A stretch of DNA of 64,000 nt. Origin: Maylandia zebra (Eukaryota > Chordata > Actinopteri > Cichliformes > Cichlidae). The notes under the pieces are model-generated. The model saw only the letters and a list, made by a program, of their open reading frames with translations, was not told where the DNA came from and did no database searches. Within the stretch, counting starts at the first letter, position 1; every line of letters begins with the position of its first letter. This document shows positions 13,401 to 23,695 of the stretch, piece by piece. The stretch is taken from positions 18,510,056 to 18,574,055 of the forward strand of contig NC_135187.1 of the NCBI RefSeq assembly GCF_041146795.1, in the 5' to 3' direction. Position numbers and translations under genes: made by a program.

Positions 13401-15363
13401 TAGATGAATGGGACCTTGTGTTGTAACTGCTTGAGTGAATGCAACATCTGTGGCGTACTGAAAATAACTCAGGGAAGATTATATATGAGGCCAGATCTTA
13501 TACAAGCACTCAATCCCAGTAAATGATGATGATCAGTAGATGTGCTCCCTGAGACATTTTCCCCCCTGTGGACTTCTTTTGTAAAACTCCAGATGAGAGC
13601 TCAGCTGGCACCATGATGGGGGATTCTCTTACAGATTGTTTCCTTGGAAACATCTGGTGAATAACAGGAGCTCAAAACGTGTTTTTGACAGAGAATAAAG
13701 CAAATCTGGATTAAAGTAAAGAAATCCTAGAGTTGTGGTTCCAGCATGGGAGGTGTTGTGTTGCATCACATGGAGGTTCTGCATTTATTTTCACAGCGGC
13801 GGTGTGAAACTGCCATTCTCACATCTCGTTGCATGTTTAGGTGATGTGGTGTGCAGTGGGGCATTTTTGTTTGGGTTTGTCAAACACATCACTGTCTGTG
13901 TGTTTGTGAGCATGGTTTGATGATGTGATGCATGTTTCCCCCGCAGGAGGAGTTCTGTTATCCGGCGGAGTGTTTGGCTCTGACGGTGGAAGAGGTGATG
14001 CACATCAGGCAGGTCCTCGTCAAGGCCGAGCTGGAGAAGTTTCAGCAATACAAAGAAGTCTACAACGCTCTCAAGAAAGGAAAGGTACAAAACCACCTGT
14101 AAACTTATGGTTTTCTCTTAAACTGATAATTTGTCACATTGATTTTGAAACTCTAGTGCACCTTCCTCACCTCAATTTTTGTCCTCCCCTGTCCAGCTTT
14201 GCTTTTCTTGCAGGATTAAAAGGTTCTCCATCTTCACCTGGTCCTACACCTGCCAGTTCTGCAAAAGGTAATTTGAATCGCTGTTAAAAGGACAGCTCGA
14301 CTTAAAGAGGGAGACTCCAACATTTAAACAAAGTCTGTATTTGACACTGATTCCCAAATTTATAGTTTTCCTGTTTACGTACCAAACATACCCAATTGGC
14401 CTCATATCAAACAGCCACATGCCCAGCACATCCTGGCTGGTATTTCATTAGTCGATAAATCTACTGGATGCATATGAGTAGTTCTGCATTTTTCATTGTT
14501 TTTCTTCAAACGCGTACGTTATTTAAAGTGCTTTCTGCACTGCAGAAGTTTGAGTCGAGACTAAAGAAACCAAACTATCTACTGTAGGAGCTCGTCTCTC
14601 TGGCTCTGCTGCATTAGTTTCTGTTTTAAGCTTTAAGTGACAGTTTGACAGGAGTGCAGTACAAAATCAGTGAAGTGGTTTTCACGAATTTCCAGCTTAT
14701 CAGTTTTTTTAATTTTTTTCAGACCTGTGTGTTCCCAGTGCTCGAAAAAGGTACGAGACTGTCAACTGCTACTTGAAACATCAGTTTAGTATTTGACACT
14801 CATTCTTTAAGACCTACATGAGCCTTTTTAGTTCAGTTGTTTTGTATCTCTTTGCCTCAGATGCGGCTGCCGTCTAAGCCCTATTCCACACTGCCTATCT
14901 ACTCTCTGGGTCCCAGTGCTGTGGTTAAAGAAGACACAGGCACATCTGCCCCAGCTGAGCCAGACAAGCAGCCGTTTGGGTCTGCGCACACCCGGCACAG
15001 TCTGCGCAGAAGGTGACTTAATAATCGGCAGCATCATCGTGTTGTGGCTGCGACTGCTTTCCTGTGTGTGCACAGATATTCACTCAGTTGTCTCTGTTTA
15101 GGTTGTCCAAGCACAGCATCAGCAAAGACGGGCGGTCGCAGGATGAGCTAGAGCTGCCCAAGGAGCTCACTGAGGACTGGGTCACCATGGAGGTCTGTGT
15201 GGACTGCAAGAAGTTCATCACAGAGATCATCACCTCCAGCAGGCGCAGCCTGTGCGTGGCCACCAAGCGGGCCCGCCTCAATCGCAGAACCCAGTCGTTC
15301 TACATGTCGTCGTCCAGCTCTGTCAACTTCAGGCCTTCGAAGCGAACCATCAATGAGTTGTAG
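1213..15363 (+). CDS. spire1: Spire homolog 1 actin nucleator (5' partial, exon 2 to stop)
   Basis: Spire1 nucleates linear actin filaments with FMN-family formins on vesicles. The window starts in intron 1; the first coding exon (N-terminal half of the KIND domain) is outside. Exons that join in phase with GT-AG sites: 1213-1479, 3174-3299, 5901-5975, 6146-6310, 6448-6534, 7679-7808, 9971-10018, 10333-10487, 10915-10996, 11087-11226, 12259-12282, 13273-13302, 13947-14084, 14197-14267, 14723-14750, 14861-15012, 15102-15363 (TAG at 15361). They total 1980 nt, 659 aa plus stop; a further 42-nt cassette lies at 8612-8653. The order is KIND C-half, four WH2 actin-binding motifs, a myosin-V-binding-type KFLP motif, Spir-box, and a modified FYVE zinc finger. 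Wording in the WH2, Spir-box and FYVE parts is close to vertebrate Spire1, not Spire2. Whether it is the a or b teleost copy cannot be told. Confidence 0.95.
1480..5900 (+). other. spire1 introns around exon 3174-3299
   Basis: These are two introns separated by the 126-nt exon. The first (1480-3173) shows nothing recognisable. The second (3300-5900) holds a decayed Tc1-like element (about 4030-4880), an ATTT repeat (5385-5411) and a 24-T run (5638-5661). Confidence 0.6.
4030..4880 (+). mobile_element. decayed Tc1-like DNA transposon in a spire1 intron
   Basis: The stretch follows a well-known fish Tc1-like element: the GCTGCTAATCAAATG / GATTAACTGATCATCAGCAAG terminal region, then transposase-derived pieces such as CCCAGGAGTGGATGTCTC, TTTGGAAGGGTTGTCACA, GGGCTTGTTTTGCAGCCAC and GAGTCAAATGTGAGGCCATC. 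The reading frame is broken throughout and parts are missing, so no transposase is encoded. Family assignment comes from remembered consensus wording, not a search. A second copy of the same family is at 48290-48800. Confidence 0.8.
5901..7808 (+). CDS. spire1: spire1 exons encoding the four WH2 actin-binding motifs
   Basis: Exons 5901-5975, 6146-6310, 6448-6534 and 7679-7808. Counting residues from the first codon visible in the window: WH2-A near 157-176 ([19 protein letters not shown]), WH2-B near 192-212 ([19 protein letters not shown]), WH2-C near 224-241 ([18 protein letters not shown]), and WH2-D near 255-273 ([18 protein letters not shown]). Each has the amphipathic helix followed by a basic/hydrophobic LKKV-like tail that contacts monomeric actin. 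All four are intact, so the actin-nucleation core looks functional. The last exon ends in phase 1. Confidence 0.95.
6535..9970 (+). other. spire1 introns between WH2-C exon and 9971
   Basis: Simple repeats (TA at 6642-6660) and an X-box-like motif at 6771-6783 sit in the first intron. The 7809-9970 stretch contains the 42-nt cassette exon, and about 9430-9545 a piece resembling a common fish MITE family that begins near GTCTGTACTATGAAGC. GATA/TA microsatellites follow at 9583-9624. No other exon is supported. Confidence 0.5.
8612..8653 (+). CDS. spire1: probable spire1 cassette exon (42 nt, phase 1-1)
   Basis: An AG at 8610-8611, preceded by a pyrimidine-rich tract (8560-8590), and a GTAAAG donor at 8654 flank 42 nt. 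Read in the phase left by the exon ending at 7808, it encodes [14 protein letters not shown] without a stop. It leaves phase 1, exactly what the exon at 9971 needs. Inclusion adds 14 residues between WH2-D and the variable linker. Ser-rich content is typical of regulated linker exons. The call rests on splice signals and phase; inclusion is unproven. Confidence 0.65.
10333..11226 (+). CDS. spire1: spire1 linker exons with myosin-V-binding-type motif
   Basis: Exons 10333-10487, 10915-10996 and 11087-11226. The first ends in [15 protein letters not shown] and the second begins [12 protein letters not shown], an acidic/Ser-rich stretch shared by Spire1 proteins. The third contains [13 protein letters not shown], matching the position and wording of the globular-tail-binding motif that recruits class V myosins, then the [20 protein letters not shown] segment. 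Exon ends are phase compatible (0, 1, 0). Confidence 0.9.
12259..12282 (+). CDS. spire1: candidate spire1 microexon (24 nt)
   Basis: A 24-nt phase-0 stretch (LMTDPSGK) lies between a good acceptor (tract 12230-12255 ending CAG at 12256-12258) and a GTAACT donor at 12283. It sits between the linker exon ending at 11226 and the Spir-box exon. It keeps frame whether included or skipped, so it may be an alternative microexon. No homolog could be checked here. Confidence 0.5.
12412..12439. repeat. perfect 12-bp inverted repeat with GGAA loop
   Basis: AGTATTATGGCA, GGAA, then the exact inverse (12428-12439), at the left edge of the LINE tail in spire1. The loop fits a GNRA tetraloop if transcribed. 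Confidence 0.9.
12440..12700 (+). mobile_element. LINE 3' tail fragment
   Basis: A T-rich stretch with repeated TATATAGTATTT and TATTCTATT words leads to TTGCACTGTCCACTTCCTGC, then a short 3' end with AATAAAGG and a (TTATC)n tail (about 12675-12699). This arrangement is typical of the 3' end of fish L2/CR1-type LINEs. No reverse-transcriptase coding sequence is attached. Confidence 0.6.
13273..13302 (+). CDS. spire1: candidate spire1 microexon (30 nt)
   Basis: A 30-nt phase-0 stretch ([10 protein letters not shown]) lies between a strong pyrimidine tract with AG at 13271-13272 and a GTATGT donor at 13303. Like the 24-nt microexon upstream it is frame-neutral and encodes small flexible residues. 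Together they would add 18 residues before the Spir-box. Confidence 0.5.
13947..15363 (+). CDS. spire1: spire1 Spir-box and modified FYVE zinc-finger exons
   Basis: Exon 13947-14084 encodes the Spir-box ([20 protein letters not shown]), the region predicted to contact Rab GTPases. Exons 14197-14267, 14723-14750, 14861-15012 and 15102-15363 supply Cys pairs CFSC, CQFC, CSQC and CVDC spaced as in the Spire FYVE-type finger, which binds vesicle membranes. The exon at 14861 starts with [19 protein letters not shown], and the protein ends in SKRTINEL before TAG at 15361. The C-terminal basic tail ([22 protein letters not shown]) is intact. Confidence 0.95.
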
Positions 15364-16411
15364 AACATCGGACTGGTCGGTGCACTTTAAGTTAAGCTTT
15401 GTCATTCAATTAAAAAAAACAAACAAATAAAACAACAACAAAAAAACCAACAAAAAACTCCAAAACAAACAAAAACCCCTCCCACAGTGATGTGTGTACA
15501 TAAAGTGGAGTTTCGCAAAGAAGTAAGAAGTGACCATGTGGCCGGTCCATTCCAAGCTAAAGCTAGTAAAGTTTCTGATACTTCATCCTCCTCTCAGATT
15601 GGCTGAGAGGAGGGATGCAATGTGGGTCACAGAGAGCAGCCGAGCTTCTGCATGTGGGTGACGTTATCGAGCTGCTGATGTCACCATCATGAACCGGGGT
15701 AAGGATGAGTGGGAGCGAATGACACAGAAAGCCAAAAGGTGCAGTGGTATCGTGTAAATAGTTCAAAGGCCCAATCATAGTAGGTTTTCCAGTTCCTGTT
15801 TACGTCTAGCACTCAGGAAGAACAAACGATTGTCTTTTGACAGAAATGCACTGTAGATCTTCCCGTCAGGTCTGCTGGGGTAGATGTCTGCCAGTCCCCT
15901 GCCCCTCTGATTCTTCCAGCAACACTTATGCCAAAAGTTACATCTCTTCTTTTTTTTTTTTTTTCTTTTTTTTTTAAAAGCCAGTTTAAATGTATATTTG
16001 CTATGATCTCATGTGGCTGATACAGCACGTTGAGGGGTTAAAAATAGCCTGGTTATTTTTCTGGGTGGGTTTTAGTATTTAATTAAATGTATAATCAATT
16101 CTGTGCCTGGTGCCAAAATGTAATTTCTTTCTCTGAATGCCTTTTGTAGTTACGGACCTACTGTGCATAAGGTTTGGTTTCTCACCATTCAGGCTGGCAA
16201 TAGAAGCACAGACGTGTTGGGTTCGTGAGTGTGTACATGTTGTATATCTTAACTGTTCCAAAATTTGATTTAATATAAATCTGTAACAAAGTATAATTTT
16301 ACCACGTTTTAGGATTTCTGCCTCAAGAGTTTCTTTATTGGAAAAAGTTGTTTATTATTATTATTATTACTATTATTATTAATGTTATTATGTTTCTGTC
16401 AATATAATAAA
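15364..16411 (+). terminator. spire1: spire1 3'UTR with polyadenylation signal AATAAA at 16406
   Basis: The UTR starts after the TAG. An A-rich stretch at 15411-15480 contains an early AATAAA (15426-15431), but its simple-sequence context makes it doubtful. A better signal, AATAAA at 16406-16411, is followed by T-rich DNA and lies just after a (TTA)n tract (about 16346-16390). A third AATAAA at 16958-16963 follows a long T run and could serve a longer form. The true cleavage site needs transcript data. Confidence 0.55.
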
Positions 16412-16913
16412 GTTTTATTTCTGTTCTTGTATAGTTTATAAACTTCTCAGTGTTATACCCTTCTAAATCACAAATAGCACTTTTACTGGATCAATTTATT
16501 GTTTATTTTTGTTCATTTGTCTTAAATGATTATGATTTATAATGTTTTGTTTCACCTCTTGGGGGTTCATAGTGCCATTTTCCCCACAGTTCATGAATGA
16601 AAATGTGTTTGAGCGACTTCTGGCTGCTTCACAGGAAGGACTAATTACTGAATCCACTAGAAACACACCACTGAATTGAATGTAGGCACTTTAAGTATAG
16701 GACTGTCATCCTTTACCAATATTTTAGCCTTTTCAAATCACACAGTCTCACACGTGTTCAAAGTGTGTGTTTTGGGGGTAAAAAAAGTTGTTACAAAATG
16801 AACACAAATCTTAACCAGGCTGTTCGACGATGATGCCATGTTCCAATGAAATAGTCCATCTGATAAGTTTTATTTTAGAGATCTGTAAAGGAACGTGTGC
16901 ATGCTGTACTGTG

Positions 16914-16938
16914 TTTTTTTTTTTTTTTTTTTTTTTTT
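16914..16938 (+). repeat. T25 homopolymer
   Basis: An uninterrupted run of 25 T downstream of spire1. It is followed within 20 bases by an AATAAA. Confidence 0.9.
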
Positions 16939-17289
16939 GGTTTATCAAGGAAATTCTAATAAAATCATCATGATTCTTAAGTCTGACTCTGTTGCCCTGT
17001 TACAGAATTCAGCCTTATATGCCTGCAGGCTTACAGAGCACTGTGCAAACCTGTGTTAGGCAGCAGAGGGCGATAGAGACAAAATAAAAATGAAACTGGT
17101 TTCCTCTCCATCAGCCTGCAGACACCAGGACATCAGGTGGTAAAGGATCTGTATTGCAGACAGATCCACAAGTTTTTCTGTACCATTTGTATCATCATCC
17201 ATTTTCAGAAGCTTAAAATTAATTGAACAATTGACCGATAACAAATGTTGAACTCACTTTGAATATTTAACTGAAAAATGAAGTCTAAT

Positions 17290-18085
17290 GAGATGCTGGG
17301 ACGCATCAAAGTGATGGCAACATTTCTGAATTGGCCAAATAAAAAAGGAATGCATTCAATATTAAAAGACCATGTAAGAACACTGAAGTAGATGATGACA
17401 GAATTATTTTCATGGTTAAGAAACGCAAATAACCTCTGACCGAGTCAAGAACACTCTTGAGGAGCAAACCACTGATTACACTCAAGAACAGGAAGTCCAG
17501 ATTTGCTAGAAAACATCCTGCACAGTCCAAGAAACATTCTTTGTTCCGGTGACACCAAGATGAAGCTGGATAATGGGAAGAGAAAAGTATGGAGAAGGAG
17601 AGAAACCGCTCATGCATACTACACCTGGTCGAGGTAATTTTATGGCATGGGCTACCGCTGCGACCGCCACTGTGTATACATAATATGACTGCTGATTGAA
17701 GCAGCTGGACGAATTATGAGGTGTACAGATTTAGACAAATGCCGCAAAACTAACTGGACAAAGCTTCACAAATTAATAGCAACCCAAAGTAAATGGCAAA
17801 CCACAACATGTTCTTCAATGGCCAAATCACTCACCGGAGCTCCTCTCAGGAAAGCAGCTTTTTAGTGACTGAATGCTAAAGTAAAGAGGCAGAGGATGTC
17901 AAGGCAAGAAATGCAGCACATCTGGTGGAGTTTACGGATACTAAATATTTAAAACAATCCTTATAATTAAAATTATGTTAGTTTAATCTATTAATTCTGA
18001 GACTCTGAAAATGTTAATACAATACATTTGTTAAACCCAATAAACTAAAGCTGAAAGTCTGCACTTCAGTGACTTCAATGATGGA
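17290..18085 (+). mobile_element. decayed Tc1-like transposon between spire1 and klhl38
   Basis: Recognisable pieces include CATCCTGCACAGTCCAAGAA, GATAATGGGAAGAGAAAAGT and TGGAGAAGGAGAGAAACCGC, and the far end AAAGCTGAAAGTCTGCACTT near 18048, all characteristic of another fish Tc1-like family. The transposase frame is destroyed by many stops. It is a different family from the copies at 4030 and 61850. Confidence 0.7.
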
Positions 18086-20363
18086 TTTTATGAAGCATGT
18101 CAGTCATATATATAAATGTATATAATTCTTCTTGCTGCAGTCACTGTGTGTGTTTATGGAGACACACAGAATAGGCAATGATATGCTACCCCTTAATGGG
18201 TTAGTAACAGATACTGAAAATAACCTGCCCAGGCCACAGCCTCCCTTAAGGGTGACCCTCACACACTGGTATCTATGGAAAGGTATTGAGCAAACACAGA
18301 GTCTGTAAACAATCTGAGAAGGCTGTGTGAGCAGCAGCTCAGTGGAAGGTTTCACTGGGCTTTCTTACATTCTGCTCTGTTTGACTGAGCCGAGCACGTG
18401 ACTGCCGGTGACATAATCAGAAAAGTCACTGCGTTGGTGGATTCAGCATTTTGAGTTTAGACATTAAGCTCATTTTGCAAGCACGAGTTGTTGAATGCAT
18501 TCACACAGGGTTACAGAGAGGCATTTAGAGGGACCAGGCTAACAAGGAGCCATTTAACTCAGAGACAGTGATGAAATTTCCATTTGGTTAGTGCTTGTAG
18601 GCAAGTTTCAGCATTTCCACTAACACTAATGGACAAGCATTAAAGCGTAAGAGTGAAATCTGATCCCAAATCTCTTCCCCTAAGGTCAGCTTTGCTGGAG
18701 GGCTAGTTTTAAGTAGGCCATATACCTTGCAAACAGTGAGCCTCTCAGGGGGGCAGTGGTAACCGGATATGAAGCCTTCATACCAGATGCTCTGCATGAG
18801 GAGAATGTGCCCTGAAGGGTCAAGAGGTTGACACTCACATAAAGAAATGCATTCACTACATTCCAGGAACATCCCAATATTTTAATGGGTTTTGCACTGG
18901 TGTTAAATGATGTACGGAGAGAAAATGTGTCACCTGACAACCGGAACATGTTTCTGCATTGATGGTGTTCCCTCATGCACGAGGGGGTCGTGACTCAGCT
19001 AGTCTGCAGGCAAATTACGAGCCTGCTCAAAATGAAGACCGAGAAGCTGAACTAAGATGCGATTTTGCCACAGCTGATCTGTTTTTATGCGCAGAAAGAA
19101 TCAATGCAACAAATAAGAAGTTTGACTCTCTCTTTAGTACATAAACACAACATTTATGCACATCGTACAAGTAATACCGCATACAAAAATAAAGAGGAAG
19201 TCTCTTAATGTGCAAGTAGCAGCAATGCATTGTTCAGTTGATTCGTGAGAAAGTCTCAAACATTAAGATGTATACCACAAATTGTCCAATAATGGAGCTA
19301 CCAAGGGCTGGAGCAAAACACTGAATGCATGCTCCATGAGGGACAAGAGGGCTGCAGGACACAGAGGGATGTAATGGCAATCAAAGTCTTGACAGGTAAG
19401 GATTTCTTTGTATGACTATGATTTCCCAAATGAATAAAAAAATGAATTCCAGATCAGTTGGTGTGATTGTGCCAGATCACCTTTAGGTTGCCCCTGCAGT
19501 CTGATGTAGCCTGTAAACACACAAAAAGTATCTCTAACAACATTTTTTACTCATGGCCGCTCACAGCAGGCCACAGGTTGTCTTTATCTAACGACATTTG
19601 CATGCACAGTGAAATATGAATGTAAACCACCATTGAAATATTTGCTCACAGATCTTGGACTGATCCAAAACGTCACATCTTTGCATACTGGTTCTGCCAT
19701 GTTTTAAGCAGACATCTTAAAAACAGAACAAGCTTTGTTGGGTTTTAACTGAAAATCAACCCCCCAAGACTGGAATAAAGAAAAAAAAGTTCTTCTTTGC
19801 AAAACTTCACCAAACATCAGAGCAAGTACAACTTTGCAGTAGCCCTTATTCTCATTAATCAGTTCCCTCTGATACACATCAGGGTCAAGAAGGAATGTAT
19901 TATTTTTTGACCTATAAAGTGCAAATTATTTAACCAGTTTCAGTTTTGTCAAGAGTTAAGTGCAGCTGCCCTGCAGAGTGACAGGCTGTGTTCAAATATC
20001 TTGGAAAATACAGTATTAACACAATTTAGTTTGCTTTATACAAGTGTATCCATCTGCGGAAACAGCTTTTAAAGAGCTGTTTGGATTACATACGTGTCCG
20101 AGTAGCTGCCTCTCATCATTTCTGGGGTTCTCGGTTCACTTCCGCCCCAGATGCTTAGAAATGACACCTCTGCATGCCAGCTGAGCTCTTCTTCTCTGAT
20201 GCAGATGAAAGTCAGCCCGACCTTAAATGCCGCTTTACTGAGCTGCGTGAAAGAATGGTGTCACTCTGACATGGTTTCCCATTTCTGTTAGAAGCCAATA
20301 AATAATGGCAAAGGGCAGGTGGAGATTACAATAAAAAGGAGCAAGCCGTGATTAGATGGTGGG

Positions 20364-22410
20364 TCATGGTGGGTTTGGTCTGTTGGAAACGCAGACTAGT
20401 GGGAGAGAGCCGTGGTCGAACAGCTTGTATGGCAGAGAACCTTTAGAGGTCCAAACGTCTGTTTTTGGGTCGTAGCACTCGAAGCAGTCCGAGTCCTCGA
20501 TGACGTCGTGGCCATTCAGGATGCGTCCACCTGTGACGTAGATCTTGCCGTTGATCACTGTAGCACTGTGATGCATTCGTCGCTCCTTCAGGTTCTCACA
20601 CTTGAAGAATTTGTTGGCTTTGGTGTCGTAGGCAATCATTCGCGTGGTGTACCCTGGAGATTAGATGGTTGGTAAGTCATAGTAAATTACATATAGTAAA
20701 CAAATCCCAAAGTCGACCAAGCAGGTCGAAATATGAGTCAAACTATATTATAGGCAATATATTATATATAGTCCATATTTTAGCGTAAAACAGCTGCTGA
20801 GAACAACATTTTTTCTCAGTTTCTTAAAAGTAAAAATGCGTCCTTACCTCCTATGATATAGATCTTGTCGTCTATGACGGCGGCGGGAGCACAAACATTT
20901 TTCACAGTCCTTGTCTCTAATTTGGACCACAGATTGCGACCGATGTGATACACCTGTGTAACAGCACAAACACCATCAATCAGCCTTTTTGGATTTCCTG
21001 AGCATCGCAGGCTGTTCTTCACTGAATGCTAACTTTGACTGAAGCCTTCCTTACCTGAATCAGCCTGACTGGGTTCTGCATGGCGTCCTCCCCTCCAAAA
21101 ACATAGATCTTCTGATCACTGGCTGCAACAGCTGGATGAAGCACGGCTGTGGGCATGGGTGCCATGGCCTCCCACTGGTTAAACATACTGTTATACCTCT
21201 CTACTGACTGAGAGATGCGCTTATCTACACCGATGCCTCCTAACACAAAAATAAAGTGCAGGTATGAGACGCTTTGGTGGGCATATCGTGGCTCCAGCAT
21301 GGGCTCGGCAGTCCTCCACTGGTTGGTTTTGAGGGAGAGTGTGTAAACTGTAGCGCTGACCGAGCTGTCGCCTGATGCCATGCAGAGGCTGAGCCCGCCG
21401 AGGACGTAGAGGATACTGTGAATGCACACATAAGCAGCTTTGTAGAGGCGCAAGGGGAGCTTGGCCAACCACTGCCAACGCTGAGTCCTTTCGTCATAGA
21501 GTAACGCTTCCCTTGAAGTCTGTTCGTTGTTTTTGCGTCCTCCAACTACCACCAGCGTTTCTCTGCAGGTATAACGTCTCGGTGTGGTCCACAGAGGCTT
21601 CAGCTCACGGCTGCACTTGGCGCTGACTGTAAGCATAAGGCGACGGACTGACTCGATTATCTCAGTGCAAAGGCTGGAGCTCTGCACCAGTGGATCATTG
21701 GCAATGAACTGGAAGAGGTAAGTTGGGTGGATGTAGCGCAGACGGACTTTCTTGAAGAGATCGTGGATTGCGCCCCTTCGTGAGAACGGGTCATGGTGGA
21801 TCCACGCCAGCAGGGTCTCAAACACTTGTTCCTCCTCAGCACAAAGTCGGTCGTCTTCTAGGTAACACATGAGCTCCGGGAGAGACAACTCACAGAAATC
21901 TTCTGTAGCGGCCACGTCAGAGAAGGACCTCACAGCCATCTCCTTGGCCCTCTCCTTCAAGCTCTCACAGTGAAGTATCTCAGACAGTCGGATCATGCTC
22001 AGGCAGTTTTCCGGGCTCAGCTGCTCCTGGAGGAACACAGAGCAGGCTTCAAAGAGGCTTCCGTAATGAAGCATGGAAGCTGCCTGCATGAGTGGGAGCA
22101 CAATGTCCATGGTGATGGTGATGCAGCCCGTATAAACATAGTCCACAATGCCAATGAGCACATTTGAAGAGATTCCCTTCAGATTCACGCGGGCCTGGCT
22201 GCTCTCCAGAAAGTTACTGCAGAACATGGCGCGGAAGTACGGGCTGCTGGACACCAGGACGTTCCTGTGGCAGGGGATCTCCTGGTGTTCAGTGCAGAGC
22301 AGGACGTCCGTCAGGATGCGCTCCTGCCGGAGGACGTTGAGCTTTGCGAGTAGGTGAGAGGGAAGTTCAGCATCTTTGAAAGAGAAAACATCTTGTGGTC
22401 TGGTGGCCAT
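20364..22410 (-). CDS. klhl38: Kelch-like protein 38 (BTB-BACK-Kelch), complete
   Basis: Three coding exons on the minus strand: 22410-21055 (1356 nt), 20953-20848 (106 nt), 20653-20364 (290 nt, TGA at 20366-20364). Total 1752 nt, 583 aa, almost the length of mammalian KLHL38. All introns are GT-AG (phases 0 and 1). The BTB domain occupies about residues 30-130 (ILTDVLLC...CHRNVLVSSSPYFRAMF), BACK about 135-240, and Kelch repeats from about 280 to the end with double-Gly motifs (VVGG, VLGG, VFGG, IIGG, VTGG). The C-terminal YKLFDHGSLPLVC matches KLHL38. BTB-Kelch proteins usually recruit substrates to CUL3 ubiquitin ligase; the target here is unknown. The start is the ATG at 22410; an acceptor (CCCTTGTGCAG) ends one base upstream, so 5'UTR exons lie further right. 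Confidence 0.95.
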
Positions 22411-22440
22411 TCTGCACAAGGGATGACAAAGCAGGAATCA
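22411..22440 (-). promoter_or_regulatory. klhl38: klhl38 splice acceptor abutting the start codon
   Basis: On the minus strand a pyrimidine-rich stretch ending in CAG (22414-22412) is followed by a single A and then ATG at 22410. The start codon is therefore almost the first thing in the exon, and the 5'UTR must come from an upstream exon not identified. Confidence 0.6.
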
Positions 22441-22589
22441 TTTTGTGACTGATGTCGTATTTTTGTTTTCCAATGGGAGAAAGTGGATGACCGGCTATGC
22501 TGATGATGTGTGATGTGATGATCTACATAAATATTAGTGACGACCACAGTTTTTAAAATTTGCTTGCATCTTACTCTCTGTGTACCATC

Positions 22590-23695
22590 CTCCTCTGTCA
22601 CACTAACCATGTCCTTCACTACATCCATCAAACATTTTTGTTTTTCCTCTTTTCCTCATGTATTCCTAATATATCCAATGTCCCTCCTCTGCACGTGTCC
22701 AAACCATCTCAGCCTTGCACCTCTAGCTTTGTCTCTAAACTGCTCTACCTGAGCTGTCCCTCTGATTTCTGGTCAGTCCCAGTGAAAATATTGACATCTT
22801 TACCCTGCCACCTTCAGCCCAGCCTCCTGTCTCTTTGTTTGTGCCACCATTTCCACACTAAACATCACAGCAGGTCTCACTACCATCTTGTAAACCTTCA
22901 CTTCACTCTTCTGTCACAAATCACACCTGACACTCGTCTCCACCCACTCCACCCCGCCTTCACACTCTTCTTCACCTCTCTTGAGCACTGTCTGTTGCTT
23001 TGGATGGCTGACCCCGGGTTTTTAAACTCATCCACATTCATGACCTTTTACACAGCTTCACTGTGTAAAAGGTCATGAGGCCACACACATTATTCTGTTT
23101 TGCTCCTCCTGACTTTCATTCCTCTTCTCTCCAGTGCATACCTCCACCTCTCCAGGCTCTTTTCCACCTGCTCCCTCCTCTCACTACACATCACAATGTC
23201 ATCTGGAAACATCATAGCTCATGAACTGACCTCATCTGTCAACCTGTCCAACACCACTGCAAGCGAGAAGGGACACAAAACCAATCCCTCATCCCACCCC
23301 CACCTTGAAACCATCATTCACTCCTACCATACATGTCACCGGTGACCTCATACATGTCTGCTGCTCCTTTCATATGCTTTCTTTAGCTCCACAAAGACGC
23401 GGTGCAACTCCTTCCGACCTCTACACCTCTGCTTCACATCTGTAGAGCTCTTTCTCAGCATGAAGCCATACTGCTGCTCACTGATCCTCACATCTCTTCT
23501 TATCCTAGCTCCAACAAGTCTTTCCTCGATCTTCATAGTCCGTCTCATCAGCTTCATCCCTCTGTAACCCTTGTTCTTGAAAATCAGTACCAGTACACTT
23601 CTTCTCCATTGCTCAGTCATCCTCTCACTCTCCAGGACCGTGATAGCTGCCCTCATTTCCTCCTTTCTAATCCTCTCCTTCCTGATTTACTAACC
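22590..23695 (-). mobile_element. degenerate RTE-like LINE reverse-transcriptase remnant
   Basis: Read on the minus strand, the stretch contains reverse-transcriptase fragments of the fish RTE/RTE-X type: a broken HRVFVELKKAYERS segment and an EQQYGFMLRKSSTDV segment, plus non-coding wording such as (plus strand) ACTTTCATTCCTCTTCTCTC and CATACCTCCACCTCTCCAGG found in that family. Many stops, frameshifts and deletions make it inactive. An 18-bp perfect hairpin has been added inside it at 23038-23078. Confidence 0.75.
23038..23078. repeat. perfect 18-bp inverted repeat with 5-nt loop
   Basis: Left arm 23038-23055 (TCATGACCTTTTACACAG), loop CTTCA, right arm 23061-23078. It lies inside the RTE-like LINE remnant, where the usual family sequence has no such hairpin. 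Confidence 0.95.

Larger units (their letters stand above)
11227..13946 (+). other. spire1 introns between linker and Spir-box
   Basis: They contain the two microexon candidates, a LINE 3' tail (about 12440-12700) and a 12-bp perfect hairpin at 12412-12439. An open frame at 13735-13920 lies just before the Spir-box exon but lacks a clear upstream acceptor and was not called. Confidence 0.5.
16440..20363. other. spire1-klhl38 convergent intergenic region
   Basis: About 3.9 kb between two genes that converge tail to tail. Part must be klhl38 3'UTR (left of 20364 on the minus strand), but no clear minus-strand AATAAA could be picked. Apart from the Tc1-like remnant and a 25-T run at 16914-16938 nothing coding is supported. 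Confidence 0.5.

Noticed and set aside
13735..13920. Open frame just before the spire1 Spir-box exon, considered as the mitochondrial-targeting alternative exon of Spire1
   Set aside because: I could not find a good acceptor, and I cannot verify the expected peptide without a search.
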